Origin: Bacillota bacterium
GTDB lineage: Bacteria; Bacillota; Sulfobacillia; Sulfobacillales; Sulfobacillaceae
Direction: 5' to 3'
NCBI GenBank assembly: GCA_026627065.1
Contig: JAPNUO010000003.1
Coordinates: 124,001 to 188,000 of the forward strand
DNA length: 64,000 nucleotides
In this document: positions 17,129 to 24,383 of the stretch, piece by piece
Layout of the letters: the number at the start of each line of letters is the position of its first letter
How positions within the stretch are numbered: position 1 is the stretch's first letter
Made by a program: the position numbers and the translations under genes
The notes under the pieces: model-generated
Told to the model about the DNA's origin: nothing
What the model saw: the letters and a program-made list of their open reading frames with translations, nothing else
The model's database searches: none

Positions 17129-18108
17129 TTGTCGTTGCGACAAGCCATCCGGCCATTCGCGATGAAGTGGCCCGCGCGGCCGATTCCCAGATGATTTGGG
17201 TGGACGATTGGCAAAAGGTCGGGCCGTTAAGCACTGAGGTGTCTCAACTCTTCTTAGCCCAAGATGTGGAACACTTTGAAATGGCATTGGCGTGGCTCGA
17301 CCATCGCATGGGGACAGGATGGACGGCTCCTGTGGTCGTTTGGGTGCGTGACGACTATCACCACCCGACGTTAAGCCGCCTTGAGGGGAAGATCGAGATT
17401 TGGCGGGGCGAGATTGACCAAGAAAAGTTCCAGCAATGGCGTCGGAAGGCTAGTCCGCTGCCGCAAACACTGGCGCTGGAGCGGCACTGGGGCGTCATCA
17501 GCCTGTTTCCACACCCGTCCCTGCGTTTGCTCGTCGCAACCCTGACCGACCAGGCCAATCGGACTTTCGGCGCCCCTGGGGGCTGGATTGACGTCGAGTG
17601 GTTCCGAGCCGACTGCTCCCTAGTGCTCGCTCCGGAGCTCTATGAGCGTCGTCGCGGACTTGAATGGGCTCTCACACCTTATCGCACCAACCAAGGCTAT
17701 CTGGTGCCGGCGCCCCCAGGGTGGCATCCGGGCCAATCCTTTCCCAACGCTGCGCAACTGGCCGCCTGGACGCATCTTCCCTGGGCCTGGCAAGGATGGT
17801 TTTTCGGCGCCCAATACGCCTCGTCATTAGCCATTGCGGCTTTTGATCATGTGTCTCAAATGGTTCTTTGGACGGATGAGAGCACGCCGCAATTCTTGGT
17901 GGCTGCCGTTCAGGCGTTTGTCGAGACCTATCGTCCCGATATGGCTTGGGTCACCCTGTCTCCGTCGCTTCTCGCCCGCTCCACGGCAGCAACCGAACCC
18001 GAGCCGCGGCATGCACTCGCGCCCTCCCGCAGACATCGTACGCTATTCAACTTTGGACGTCTCAGCCGTTCGCGGTCGCCCCATTCCAAAGAAAGAAGGG
18101 ATAGATAA
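17125..18108 (+). CDS. Unknown protein in the TadZ/CpaE position, lacking a P-loop
   Basis: The 327-aa product is not similar to anything I can name with confidence. It lies between CpaB- and CpaF-like genes, where Tad loci place CpaE/TadZ, a receiver-like domain plus MinD-type ATPase that localises the pilus. The N terminus MIVVATSHPAIRDEVARAA could be the start of a degenerate receiver fold. At the expected MinD region (around 120-160) there is HWGVISLFPHPSLRLLVATL instead of a KGGxGKT P-loop. A basic, serine-rich tail ends the protein. The start GTGA overlaps the previous stop. I infer a degenerate TadZ-like or novel adaptor. Confidence 0.4.
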   Translation: MIVVATSHPAIRDEVARAADSQMIWVDDWQKVGPLSTEVSQLFLAQDVEHFEMALAWLDHRMGTGWTAPVVVWVRDDYHHPTLSRLEGKIEIWRGEIDQEKFQQWRRKASPLPQTLALERHWGVISLFPHPSLRLLVATLTDQANRTFGAPGGWIDVEWFRADCSLVLAPELYERRRGLEWALTPYRTNQGYLVPAPPGWHPGQSFPNAAQLAAWTHLPWAWQGWFFGAQYASSLAIAAFDHVSQMVLWTDESTPQFLVAAVQAFVETYRPDMAWVTLSPSLLARSTAATEPEPRHALAPSRRHRTLFNFGRLSRSRSPHSKERRDR

Positions 18109-19304
18109 TGTCGAGCAACTCATCCTGGCAATTGTTTACCTCGACTGCCGAGTTGCAAGATGGCGATGCGTTAAGAAACGATGATCGGGAATTTGTGATC
18201 AACCGTTGGCTTCAGTTGTTGCAACAACAATTTCCTGAGGCGATTTCCCATTTGGTCTGGGATCGCACTCGCGTGATGCGTCTCGAACAGGCGGTGGATC
18301 AGGTCATTCAGTCGGATCACCGCTGTCCGAGTTATCTCATACCCTATTATCGCCGCTCTTTGATAAACCGTCTGACAGGATTGGGCCCATTGGATGCGTT
18401 GCTGTTGGACGATGCTATTTCGGAAGTCATGGTCAACGGGTCGGAGGTCTATGTCGAGCGCGACGGGCGTTTGCAAGCGTCTTCCGTTACCTTTTCCGAT
18501 GTGGAAGAAGTTCAGGACTTAGCGCGGCGGGTGGCGAATCGCGCGGGGCGGGACTTAACGACGGAAACGCCGTTATGCGATGCCCTGTTAAGCGACGGCT
18601 CCCGCGTGCAATGCGTTTTGCCACCGGTGAGCGAACAGCCGTGTATCACCATTCGCAAGGCTCCCCACCGTCCCTTAACCCTGGACGATTATCTTCGACA
18701 GGGGTCGTTGACCGAAGAATTGTGGCAGGACATGGTCCATTGGGTGCAAACGCGCCAAAATATCATCATCGCCGGCGGCGCCAGCAGCGGGAAGACCTCG
18801 CTGCTTCGTTTGCTTGCTGGTGCCATTAATGAGGAAGAGCGGTTGGTCACCATTGAAGATGTGCGAGAATTAAACCTCGCGCATCCCAACACGGTGCGTT
18901 TGGAAGCCTACCGCCATTACACCCTCGGCCAACTGGTCATCCATGCTTTGCGTATGCGTCCGGACCGCATTATTGTCGGCGAGGTGCGCGGGCCGGAAGC
19001 CTTAGACCTCATTGAAGCGCTTAGCAGCGGACATCCGGGATCCTTGTGCACGCTTCACAGTGCCGGCGGAGACATGCGCACTATTCATCGTTTCGCGCGA
19101 TTGGCACTGCAAAAAGCCAATGGCCTCTCGTTTGACGCCGTTGTGTCGCAGATTTTGGAAACCGTCAACGTTCTCGTGTACTTGGTGCGTGAGCCGGGAG
19201 GCCTTCGACGCATTGACAGGGTCGTGGAGATTCGCGACGGCTTGCTTCATCCCTGTTGGTATTGGTCAGGGAGCCAGTTTGTGCGCGTGGGGGAGGACGC
19301 GTGA
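18108..19304 (+). CDS. CpaF/TadA (VirB11-superfamily) secretion ATPase
   Basis: This 398-aa hexameric ATPase drives pilus extension or retraction, or in T4SS acts as VirB11. Motifs seen are the N-terminal LGPLDALLLDDAISEVMVNG, Walker A AGGASSGKTSLL near residue 222, the Asp box IEDVRELNL, Walker B RMRPDRIIVGEVRG and the His box SGHPGSLCTLHS. These fit the CpaF/TadA clade. The start ATG shares one base with the previous stop (TAATG), and the TadB-like gene starts one base inside its stop. It is the clearest Tad component here. Confidence 0.9.
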   Translation: MSSNSSWQLFTSTAELQDGDALRNDDREFVINRWLQLLQQQFPEAISHLVWDRTRVMRLEQAVDQVIQSDHRCPSYLIPYYRRSLINRLTGLGPLDALLLDDAISEVMVNGSEVYVERDGRLQASSVTFSDVEEVQDLARRVANRAGRDLTTETPLCDALLSDGSRVQCVLPPVSEQPCITIRKAPHRPLTLDDYLRQGSLTEELWQDMVHWVQTRQNIIIAGGASSGKTSLLRLLAGAINEEERLVTIEDVRELNLAHPNTVRLEAYRHYTLGQLVIHALRMRPDRIIVGEVRGPEALDLIEALSSGHPGSLCTLHSAGGDMRTIHRFARLALQKANGLSFDAVVSQILETVNVLVYLVREPGGLRRIDRVVEIRDGLLHPCWYWSGSQFVRVGEDA

Positions 19305-20005
19305 TGTCGGCGTTCGTGTGGGCGGTGGCCGTAGGCGTTCTCGTCTTCACCTGGGCGCGGGGGGAGGCGTGGTGGCCCCAGGCAGCCGGGTGGGGGTTGG
19401 GCCTCTGGGCCCACGATCGCACGCTGATGGTGGTGGGCATGGTTGATGGGACGGTGGTGTCCTATTACCTCCGCATGAGACGTTACGCTGAGGACCGCAG
19501 CCGCGATCAGGCGTGGGCGTTGTTGTTTTTAGTGCGATTGGAACAGTTGCTGAGTATTACCGGCAATTTGGCGTCGGCGATAGAGGAAATGGGCTATCGC
19601 CCCGTGGAACCCACGGAGACGATGGCTGAGCACGTGTTGGGGCGGATCGCCGAGGCATACCGCGTCAAACCGCTCACGTTTGTGAGCGAGGCTGCCCTGT
19701 TCGTGCGCCGTTGCGGGGGAAAGCTGGAGCCTTTGGTGGCCTGGGCCAAAGAAACCATTCAAGCGAATCAAGTGGCGCATCAAAAGGAGCGGCTGGAGCA
19801 CATGGCGCGCGAATCGACCATGGTGACGCTGGCACTGGCTCCGCTGGGCGTTTTGGTGCTGTTTCGCCTAGCCATTCCCTCATTTTTTCGCGTACTGTGC
19901 GATACCCGCTTGGGCGACGGCACGCTGGCCCTGGTGGGCGCCACGACGGCTCTGGTGTTTGGCGTCTTGAGCGGGTATCAGCGCAAGGAGGCTGAGGACG
20001 TGTGA
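19304..20005 (+). CDS. TadB-like pilus assembly membrane protein
   Basis: The 233-aa integral membrane platform protein is of the GspF/TadB family. Hydrophobic segments near the N terminus (about 1-55) are followed by a cytoplasmic helical domain (LLFLVRLEQLLSITGNLASAIEEMG to VAHQKERLEHMARES) and two C-terminal transmembrane helices. TadB and TadC form the platform on which CpaF acts. The ATG at 19304 overlaps the cpaF stop (GTGATG), with GGGAGG upstream. It is slightly shorter than most TadB proteins. Confidence 0.7.
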   Translation: MSAFVWAVAVGVLVFTWARGEAWWPQAAGWGLGLWAHDRTLMVVGMVDGTVVSYYLRMRRYAEDRSRDQAWALLFLVRLEQLLSITGNLASAIEEMGYRPVEPTETMAEHVLGRIAEAYRVKPLTFVSEAALFVRRCGGKLEPLVAWAKETIQANQVAHQKERLEHMARESTMVTLALAPLGVLVLFRLAIPSFFRVLCDTRLGDGTLALVGATTALVFGVLSGYQRKEAEDV

Positions 20006-20631
20006 GTATTCTGGCGGCGTGGTGTGTATCGATGGCGTTGGTCATCGCCGTCGAGCGCCCGCGTGCTGCCGTGTTTGCCTGGCTTGGTGCGGCAATCTTG
20101 GGCTTGTGGCAGTCGGACGACCTATGGGCCGTCGCGTTAAGCGGAGCCATGAGCGCAGCGGTCGTGCTGGCGGAGAGGCCACCATCGTCCTCGGTGCGCC
20201 AGGTGCGCCCAGCCTTGATCCGCTTTTGGCACAAGGTAGAGGCGATGGCCAGCGCCGGGCTCACATTTTGGCAAGCGGTAGAGTACGCCGCGCGATCGGA
20301 ACCGCTGATTGCGCGGCCGATTACGGGGATCGCTGAACAAGTGGCAGCTCGATCGCGGGGCGAAATCCTTCCCGATCCCTCGCTAGGTCAGGATGGGCCG
20401 ATGACCGTCTTAATGTTGCAACACGGTTACCTGCACGGCATTGATGGAGAACATATCCGCACTCACCTTCGCTATTTAGAAGAGGCTGTGCGCGCGGAGA
20501 CGGACAATCGAAGGAATCGCGCGCCCCTCTGGATGTCGATGCTGTCCGCTCTTTTACTGCTGAATGTCTTGTGGCTGTTTGTTGCGCCGATGGCAACGTT
20601 GGCGGTCAAAGGCTGGCTGAAGGTCTCTTGA
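20002..20631 (+). CDS. TadC-like pilus assembly membrane protein
   Basis: The 209-aa protein is the likely partner of the TadB-like protein. Two N-terminal hydrophobic segments (1-60) are followed by a soluble helical part (VEAMASAGLTFWQAVEYAARSEPL) typical of the T2SSF domain, then one C-terminal transmembrane helix (near 178-200). The GTG start overlaps the tadB stop (GTGA). It is the last recognisable gene of the operon. Directly downstream is a decayed transposase, so any pilin, TadE/F or peptidase genes that once followed may have been lost. Confidence 0.65.
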   Translation: MSILAAWCVSMALVIAVERPRAAVFAWLGAAILGLWQSDDLWAVALSGAMSAAVVLAERPPSSSVRQVRPALIRFWHKVEAMASAGLTFWQAVEYAARSEPLIARPITGIAEQVAARSRGEILPDPSLGQDGPMTVLMLQHGYLHGIDGEHIRTHLRYLEEAVRAETDNRRNRAPLWMSMLSALLLLNVLWLFVAPMATLAVKGWLKVS

Positions 20632-20639
20632 GTAAAATC

Positions 20640-21664
20640 CGTGCACTGGTCTCTCACCGGAGGTTTTCCCCGAGGCCACTGCTTTTGAGTCCGTAGTGGG
20701 GGCGTTCGGCCCGCCAGCGGTAGGCGTAGTAGCGAGCACCTTCTCCGCGGCGACGAGGTTCTCGATCGGCAAGGTCGAAAGCCCCATCCAGCCCAGGGGC
20801 GGCGTGCTGTCTGGTGGCATTGCCCGGAATTCGGCGCAGCGGGCGGAGCGTGACGCGGGCGCTGCGCAGAGTCACAAGGGCGGTGCACCCTGGGGCGTCG
20901 TCTTGCCGGGGCACGACGATTGCGACCGTGTCCAGGGCCGGTTGGGCCGCCACGGTGGCCTACCAAGACCCCCCGGCTCGACTAGCCGCCGGTTCTAGGC
21001 CGCCCGAATCAGGACATCCTGCCCCGTTTCCGTGGCGTGCAGCAAGACCTCAATGATGTCGCTTTCGCAGTCGTCGACCATCGTGACGCGGGTGGTCGGC
21101 GGAATGTCTGCGGCGGCCGCCTCCATCAGGTCGATCTAGCGTCGCCTGTCTTTCTCGGCCAGTAGACGGTGTTTCTGAGGGCGGTGACTTTCCCGCACTT
21201 TCGGCGGTCGCGCCCACGTGGTGCCTCCGAAGAGCCCCAACGGCACCTTGTCGGGTGCCACCGCCAAGCAGGAGTGCAGGAAAAACCCTGAAAACCCGGC
21301 TGGGCCAATCGGGTTCCATCCTTGCGTCTGGCCGTGGCGGGGACAATGGAAGACTGTCGTCGCCGATACGTTCAGAATGACGGAGGACGCTGCTACTCGC
21401 TGCACGGTTTCCGCGCGATGGGGAGACACGATGGCGGCCGGGGGTCGCGCGTGAGGGGCGAAAAACCGATAGGGGCTTTCGTTATGGCGCCCGTCTCACA
21501 CGCTTGGGCATCGAAGCCGCGGGATGGTTGCTCGGGCATGCGATCCGCGGAAGGATCCGTGGGGTGAGGCGTACATCGCCCAAGGAGGCATGGCCCACTT
21601 CGGTGACAGCCCATGGCATGGCTTCTCCCCCCAGTTCGGTTGACGAAAGAGGCCATGTTCTCAC
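20640..21664 (-). pseudogene. Decayed IS4-family (Tn5/IS50-type) transposase
   Basis: Reading minus-strand frames from 21664 downwards, ordered Tn5-type transposase motifs appear in different frames: WAVTEVGHASLGDVRLTPRI (N-terminal DNA-binding region), YRFFAPHARP and PHRAETVQRVAASSVIL (normally the DTT active-site strand follows), GPAGFSGFFLHSCLAVAPDK, PLGLFGGTTWARPP, VDDCESDIIEVL (decayed DREADIYE), then ARYYAYRWRAERPHYGLKSS near 20670-20730 (the YxxRW...IExFHxxLKSG element). Catalytic residues are lost, several frameshifts and stops are present, and the length is about 1.0 kb against the usual 1.4 kb. No terminal inverted repeats were found. It is an old insertion next to the Tad operon end. 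Confidence 0.8.
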
Positions 21665-22067
21665 GTCAGCAGGAGGGTTTACGCGCCACGGTTTCCTGGA
21701 GATGTCGGGGATTCAGGATGGCTGCTGCGCAATATCTCGGGCTTTCGACAGGCGCGAGGAAAAGAAGATCTTTTGAGGACACCCTGTTCTGGAAAATGTT
21801 TCTTGGTCCACTGGCCGTATCGCGATGCTTTTGTTGCTCGCGTACGTGGAAACTTCCAGGAGGCCACACCTACGGTTCTCCGGAGGTTCGCCGACAGGAA
21901 AGGCTCGCCATAACGGCCAACATCGAGCCTGCGTGCTAGACGCTCGATGGATCCAGTGTGTGACGGGCTCCCGTCGGCGCGCGGGTCGTGGAGCCTCTAG
22001 AGATCGGCGCAACCTGAACAGAGCGTGTAGGCACCGGTGCTATTTATTTTTATAATGGAGGCGTGGC
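21665..22067. other. Gene-free stretch with a -10-like TATAAT
   Basis: About 400 bases between the IS4 remnant and the DUF4258 gene, with no supportable frame; it may be flanking IS or host sequence. At its end TAGGCA (22028-22033), 17 bases and a perfect TATAAT (22051-22056) form a possible promoter. The TATAAT runs straight into the GGAGG ribosome binding site of the DUF4258 gene, so a transcript from it would be nearly leaderless. Confidence 0.4.
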
Positions 22068-22265
22068 ATGGAGGTTCGATATACGGTTCATGCGCGACAA
22101 CGGATGGCGGAGCGTGGCGTGTCCGAGGCCGAGGTCGAGGCGGCCATTGGGGATTCGGATATCACCTACCCCGATGGTCCAGGTAGGACGAATTTCATTC
22201 GCGGACGACTGCGCGTCGTCGCCGCGACGGACGGAAAGGTGGTGATTACAGTTGTTCGGCTTTGA
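22068..22265 (+). CDS. DUF4258-domain small protein
   Basis: The 65-aa protein fits the DUF4258 family: VRYTVHARQRMAERGVSEAEVEAAI, then a strand-rich C-terminal half ending in VVAATDGKVVITVVRL. The HARQRMAERGVS motif is the family hallmark and is shared in fold with RelE/BrnT-like small toxins. The ATG is preceded by GGAGGCG. The DUF2283 gene starts within its last codons, and such pairs are common and often regarded as candidate toxin-antitoxin modules. Function is not established. Confidence 0.75.
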   Translation: MEVRYTVHARQRMAERGVSEAEVEAAIGDSDITYPDGPGRTNFIRGRLRVVAATDGKVVITVVRL

Positions 22266-22476
22266 ATCGTATCCCTGTCTGTATGACGAAGAGGCAGATG
22301 CCCTGTACGTTCGTCTAGGGGCCAGTCCGGTAGTACGGCAAGTCAGTGTCACGCCGGACATCATTGCCGATATCGCCGAGGACGGCGAGATCGTCGGCGT
22401 CGAGGTGTTGTCTCCCCGGGAACATGCGGGTCAAGCCGCGCGCTGGTTGGTTCGTCAAGGGATTCCACTAGTCTAG
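22252..22476 (+). CDS. DUF2283-domain small protein
   Basis: The 74-aa protein has the DUF2283 pattern: YDEEADALYVRLG, then TPDIIADIAEDGEIVGVEVLSP. It starts with TTG at 22252, supported by AAAGGTGGTGA just upstream, and overlaps the DUF4258 gene by 14 bases. Together they form a coupled two-gene unit. In family terms DUF2283 proteins are small beta-rich proteins of unknown role that accompany DUF4258; a partner or antitoxin role is inference. Confidence 0.72.
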   Translation: MFGFESYPCLYDEEADALYVRLGASPVVRQVSVTPDIIADIAEDGEIVGVEVLSPREHAGQAARWLVRQGIPLV

Positions 22477-22485
22477 CCCGTCCTA

Positions 22486-22788
22486 AATACCCTGAGCATC
22501 CTCGACATCCTTCGGAGTCCACCGCCACCAAAACGACACGGGGTTCTGACTGAGCCAATCAATCTATGCGAGGATGCGGTCGGCCAGTTCGTCCGTGGAG
22601 TTCACCCGGATTCCTATCAGCAATTGTTTCGACAGCTTAGGCTGGGTCCTCAGCGACCGGATGACGGAAGCGCTCACAATGAGATGTTCTACAGCAGGCA
22701 GCGCGTCCACAGCGCCTGGGGCTACCGGATCCCGGCGACTCCCACTCCGCCCGTCGGCCACAACCTCAGAACGAGGGGATCCCCGCAT
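22486..22788 (-). pseudogene. IS630-family transposase C-terminal remnant
   Basis: On the minus strand the segment VNSTDELADRILA (22567-22605) is followed by an in-frame TAG and then IDWLSQNPVSFWWRWTPKDV (from 22563). This is the usual IS630 ending, of the form SVEELxxRIxxYIxxxNxxPxPFxWT. The sequence upstream to 22788 is open but only weakly transposase-like, so the 5' boundary is uncertain. The interrupted frame and missing DDE core make it a relic. It lies tail to tail with the DUF2283 gene. Confidence 0.65.
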
Positions 22789-22821
22789 TGTCGTTGTCGA
22801 ATTTAGTCCAAAGGAGAGGAC

Positions 22822-22848
22822 AGCCCTCGGCTTTCACCCGAGGGCTGC
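22822..22848 (-). terminator. Hairpin terminator after the NlpC/P60 gene
   Basis: A perfect 10-bp stem CAGCCCTCGG/CCGAGGGCTG with a 7-base loop lies 22 bases beyond the hydrolase stop codon. On the minus strand it is followed by TCCTCTCCTTT, a weak uridine tract. This suits a Rho-independent terminator for the hydrolase transcript. Confidence 0.6.
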
Positions 22849-22869
22849 ACGATTGCTTGTGGCATTGGC

Positions 22870-24003
22870 TTAGGGTGTGACGGCGCCTGCGCCGTAATAA
22901 TGCTGAATCCAAAACGGACTGTCGAGGTTTTGGATCATCACTGACTGGCCCGGTTCAGGGGCATCGATAAACGCTTGGCTGTAACCTAAACTCGGATCAG
23001 GTCCCATATAGATTCCCACGTGGGATGCCCCCGGGGCATAGGTAGTGAAAAACACCAGATCCCCGGGCTGCAAATCGCTTCGGGGCACCGGAGTCACCTC
23101 TTGGTATTGATCCCAGGTGGTGCGCCCGATGCTGATCCCGTTTTGGGCGAGGACGTATTGCACCAATCCAGAGCAGTCGAAGCCGACGGCTGGATTTTCT
23201 GCGCCCCAAACATAAGGCACCCCGAGATACTTCAATGCGGTTGCCACGATCGCTTCGCCCAGCGTGGTGCGCGTGCTGGCCATGGGGAGATTTGCACTCG
23301 CGGTTTTCGCCGTGACTTTGTCCGAAGGCACCGCGCCGGGAATCACTAGCACCTCGCCTACCTTTAGGTCATTGGGATCCGCGAGGTGGTTGGCAGTGAT
23401 CAACGCGGTCCACGAAACGTGGAATTTCGCCGCGATGCTGTCGATAGTGTCCCCCGGTTGAACGCGATAGCGGGTGACACTGGGTTTGGGGGTCGCGCCC
23501 GCGGAAGCGGCGCTGCCGTCCGGAACCCAAAGCCATTGACCCACATGAAGCAGATTTGGCGTGGATAAGTGATTTAATTCAACCAACGTGGCCACAGTGG
23601 TGTGAAACGCTGCGGCGATGCTGTCCAAGGTCTCCCCGGCCTGGATACGGTAACGCACCACACCGCTTGGCTTGGCCGTATCGGCCGCACGGACAGTGTG
23701 ATGGGCGGTTTCTTCCAACGCAGAAGTTAACGCAGCTTCTACGGTGGCATTGACCACTCCGTTGACCGGGAGACGATGAGCGGATTCAAAATTCGCCACA
23801 GCAGCCTCGGTGATGGATCCGAAGTACCCTGTGACCGGAATATGGTACCCGAGCTCGTCGAGTTCTGTTTGCAACAGGCGGACGGCGGATCCGCTGGCGC
23901 CTGGTGCATAAGTGCCAGTGACTGATGCGGCATTTGCGAAGGTGCCGCACCCTATAGCCATCGCGACAGCGACGCTGAAAGCGCCTGTCCAGCGGTGATT
24001 CAA
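22870..24003 (-). CDS. Secreted LysM-NlpC/P60 peptidoglycan endopeptidase
   Basis: This 377-aa exported cell-wall hydrolase probably cleaves gamma-D-Glu-diaminopimelate bonds. The order is a signal peptide (1-25, ending ANA), a PG_binding_1 domain (about 35-90, VRLLQTELDELGY), two LysM domains (about 115-160 and 176-222, with YRIQAGETLDSIAAAF and YRVQPGDTIDSIAAKF) and a C-terminal NlpC/P60 domain. The catalytic cysteine is in FDCSGLV near 277 and the histidine in SHVGIYMG near 328. The TTG start at 24003 is supported by GGAAGGGGAG 7 bases upstream. A ydaO-type riboswitch precedes it, linking expression to c-di-AMP. Confidence 0.93.
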   Translation of the reverse strand: MNHRWTGAFSVAVAMAIGCGTFANAASVTGTYAPGASGSAVRLLQTELDELGYHIPVTGYFGSITEAAVANFESAHRLPVNGVVNATVEAALTSALEETAHHTVRAADTAKPSGVVRYRIQAGETLDSIAAAFHTTVATLVELNHLSTPNLLHVGQWLWVPDGSAASAGATPKPSVTRYRVQPGDTIDSIAAKFHVSWTALITANHLADPNDLKVGEVLVIPGAVPSDKVTAKTASANLPMASTRTTLGEAIVATALKYLGVPYVWGAENPAVGFDCSGLVQYVLAQNGISIGRTTWDQYQEVTPVPRSDLQPGDLVFFTTYAPGASHVGIYMGPDPSLGYSQAFIDAPEPGQSVMIQNLDSPFWIQHYYGAGAVTP

Positions 24004-24021
24004 GAAGTGGCTCCCCTTCCT

Positions 24022-24148
24022 TCACAAACTGCCTCCGAGGTTAGTTCAGTGGTTCGGGCAGAAGGAGCCCTACGTGTAACAAACACGATTCACCAAAGGC
24101 ACAGTGCCTTTTAATCCCCCGTACATGGGAACCCCATGATTCGGCGTC
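24022..24148 (-). promoter_or_regulatory. ydaO/yuaA-type c-di-AMP riboswitch
   Basis: Read on the minus strand, the leader has the conserved ydaO elements in order: GCCGAATC, GTACGGGGG, a variable hairpin (AAAGGCACTGTGCCTTT), GTGAATCGTG..CACG, GTAGGGCTCCTTCTGCCC, GAACCACTGAACTAACCTCG and GGAGGCAG, followed by GAAGGAAGGGGAG, the ribosome binding site of the hydrolase. This closely parallels the known ydaO aptamers that bind two c-di-AMP molecules. In that class ligand binding usually turns off cell-wall hydrolase or potassium-transport genes. Identification is by remembered consensus, not by covariance search. Confidence 0.85.
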
Positions 24149-24383
24149 AGGAGTCGGAAAAATTCTACAAGTTGTGACCAGCGGTGTCATTGACCGTGAG
24201 GCCCAGTTTCAGAGGCTGAGCGGTGATTTTCGGCGAAATTCCCAGATTATGTCCGGGATATGGAAAGTCTGGCGGGGATGGAATTTGTCCCCTGCTGATT
24301 AGAACCGCGGGCTCGCCCATACACTGTTCTGGAGATCGATGGCATAATGCGTTAATATAGGAACGCTTATGACGGGAGGTGGC

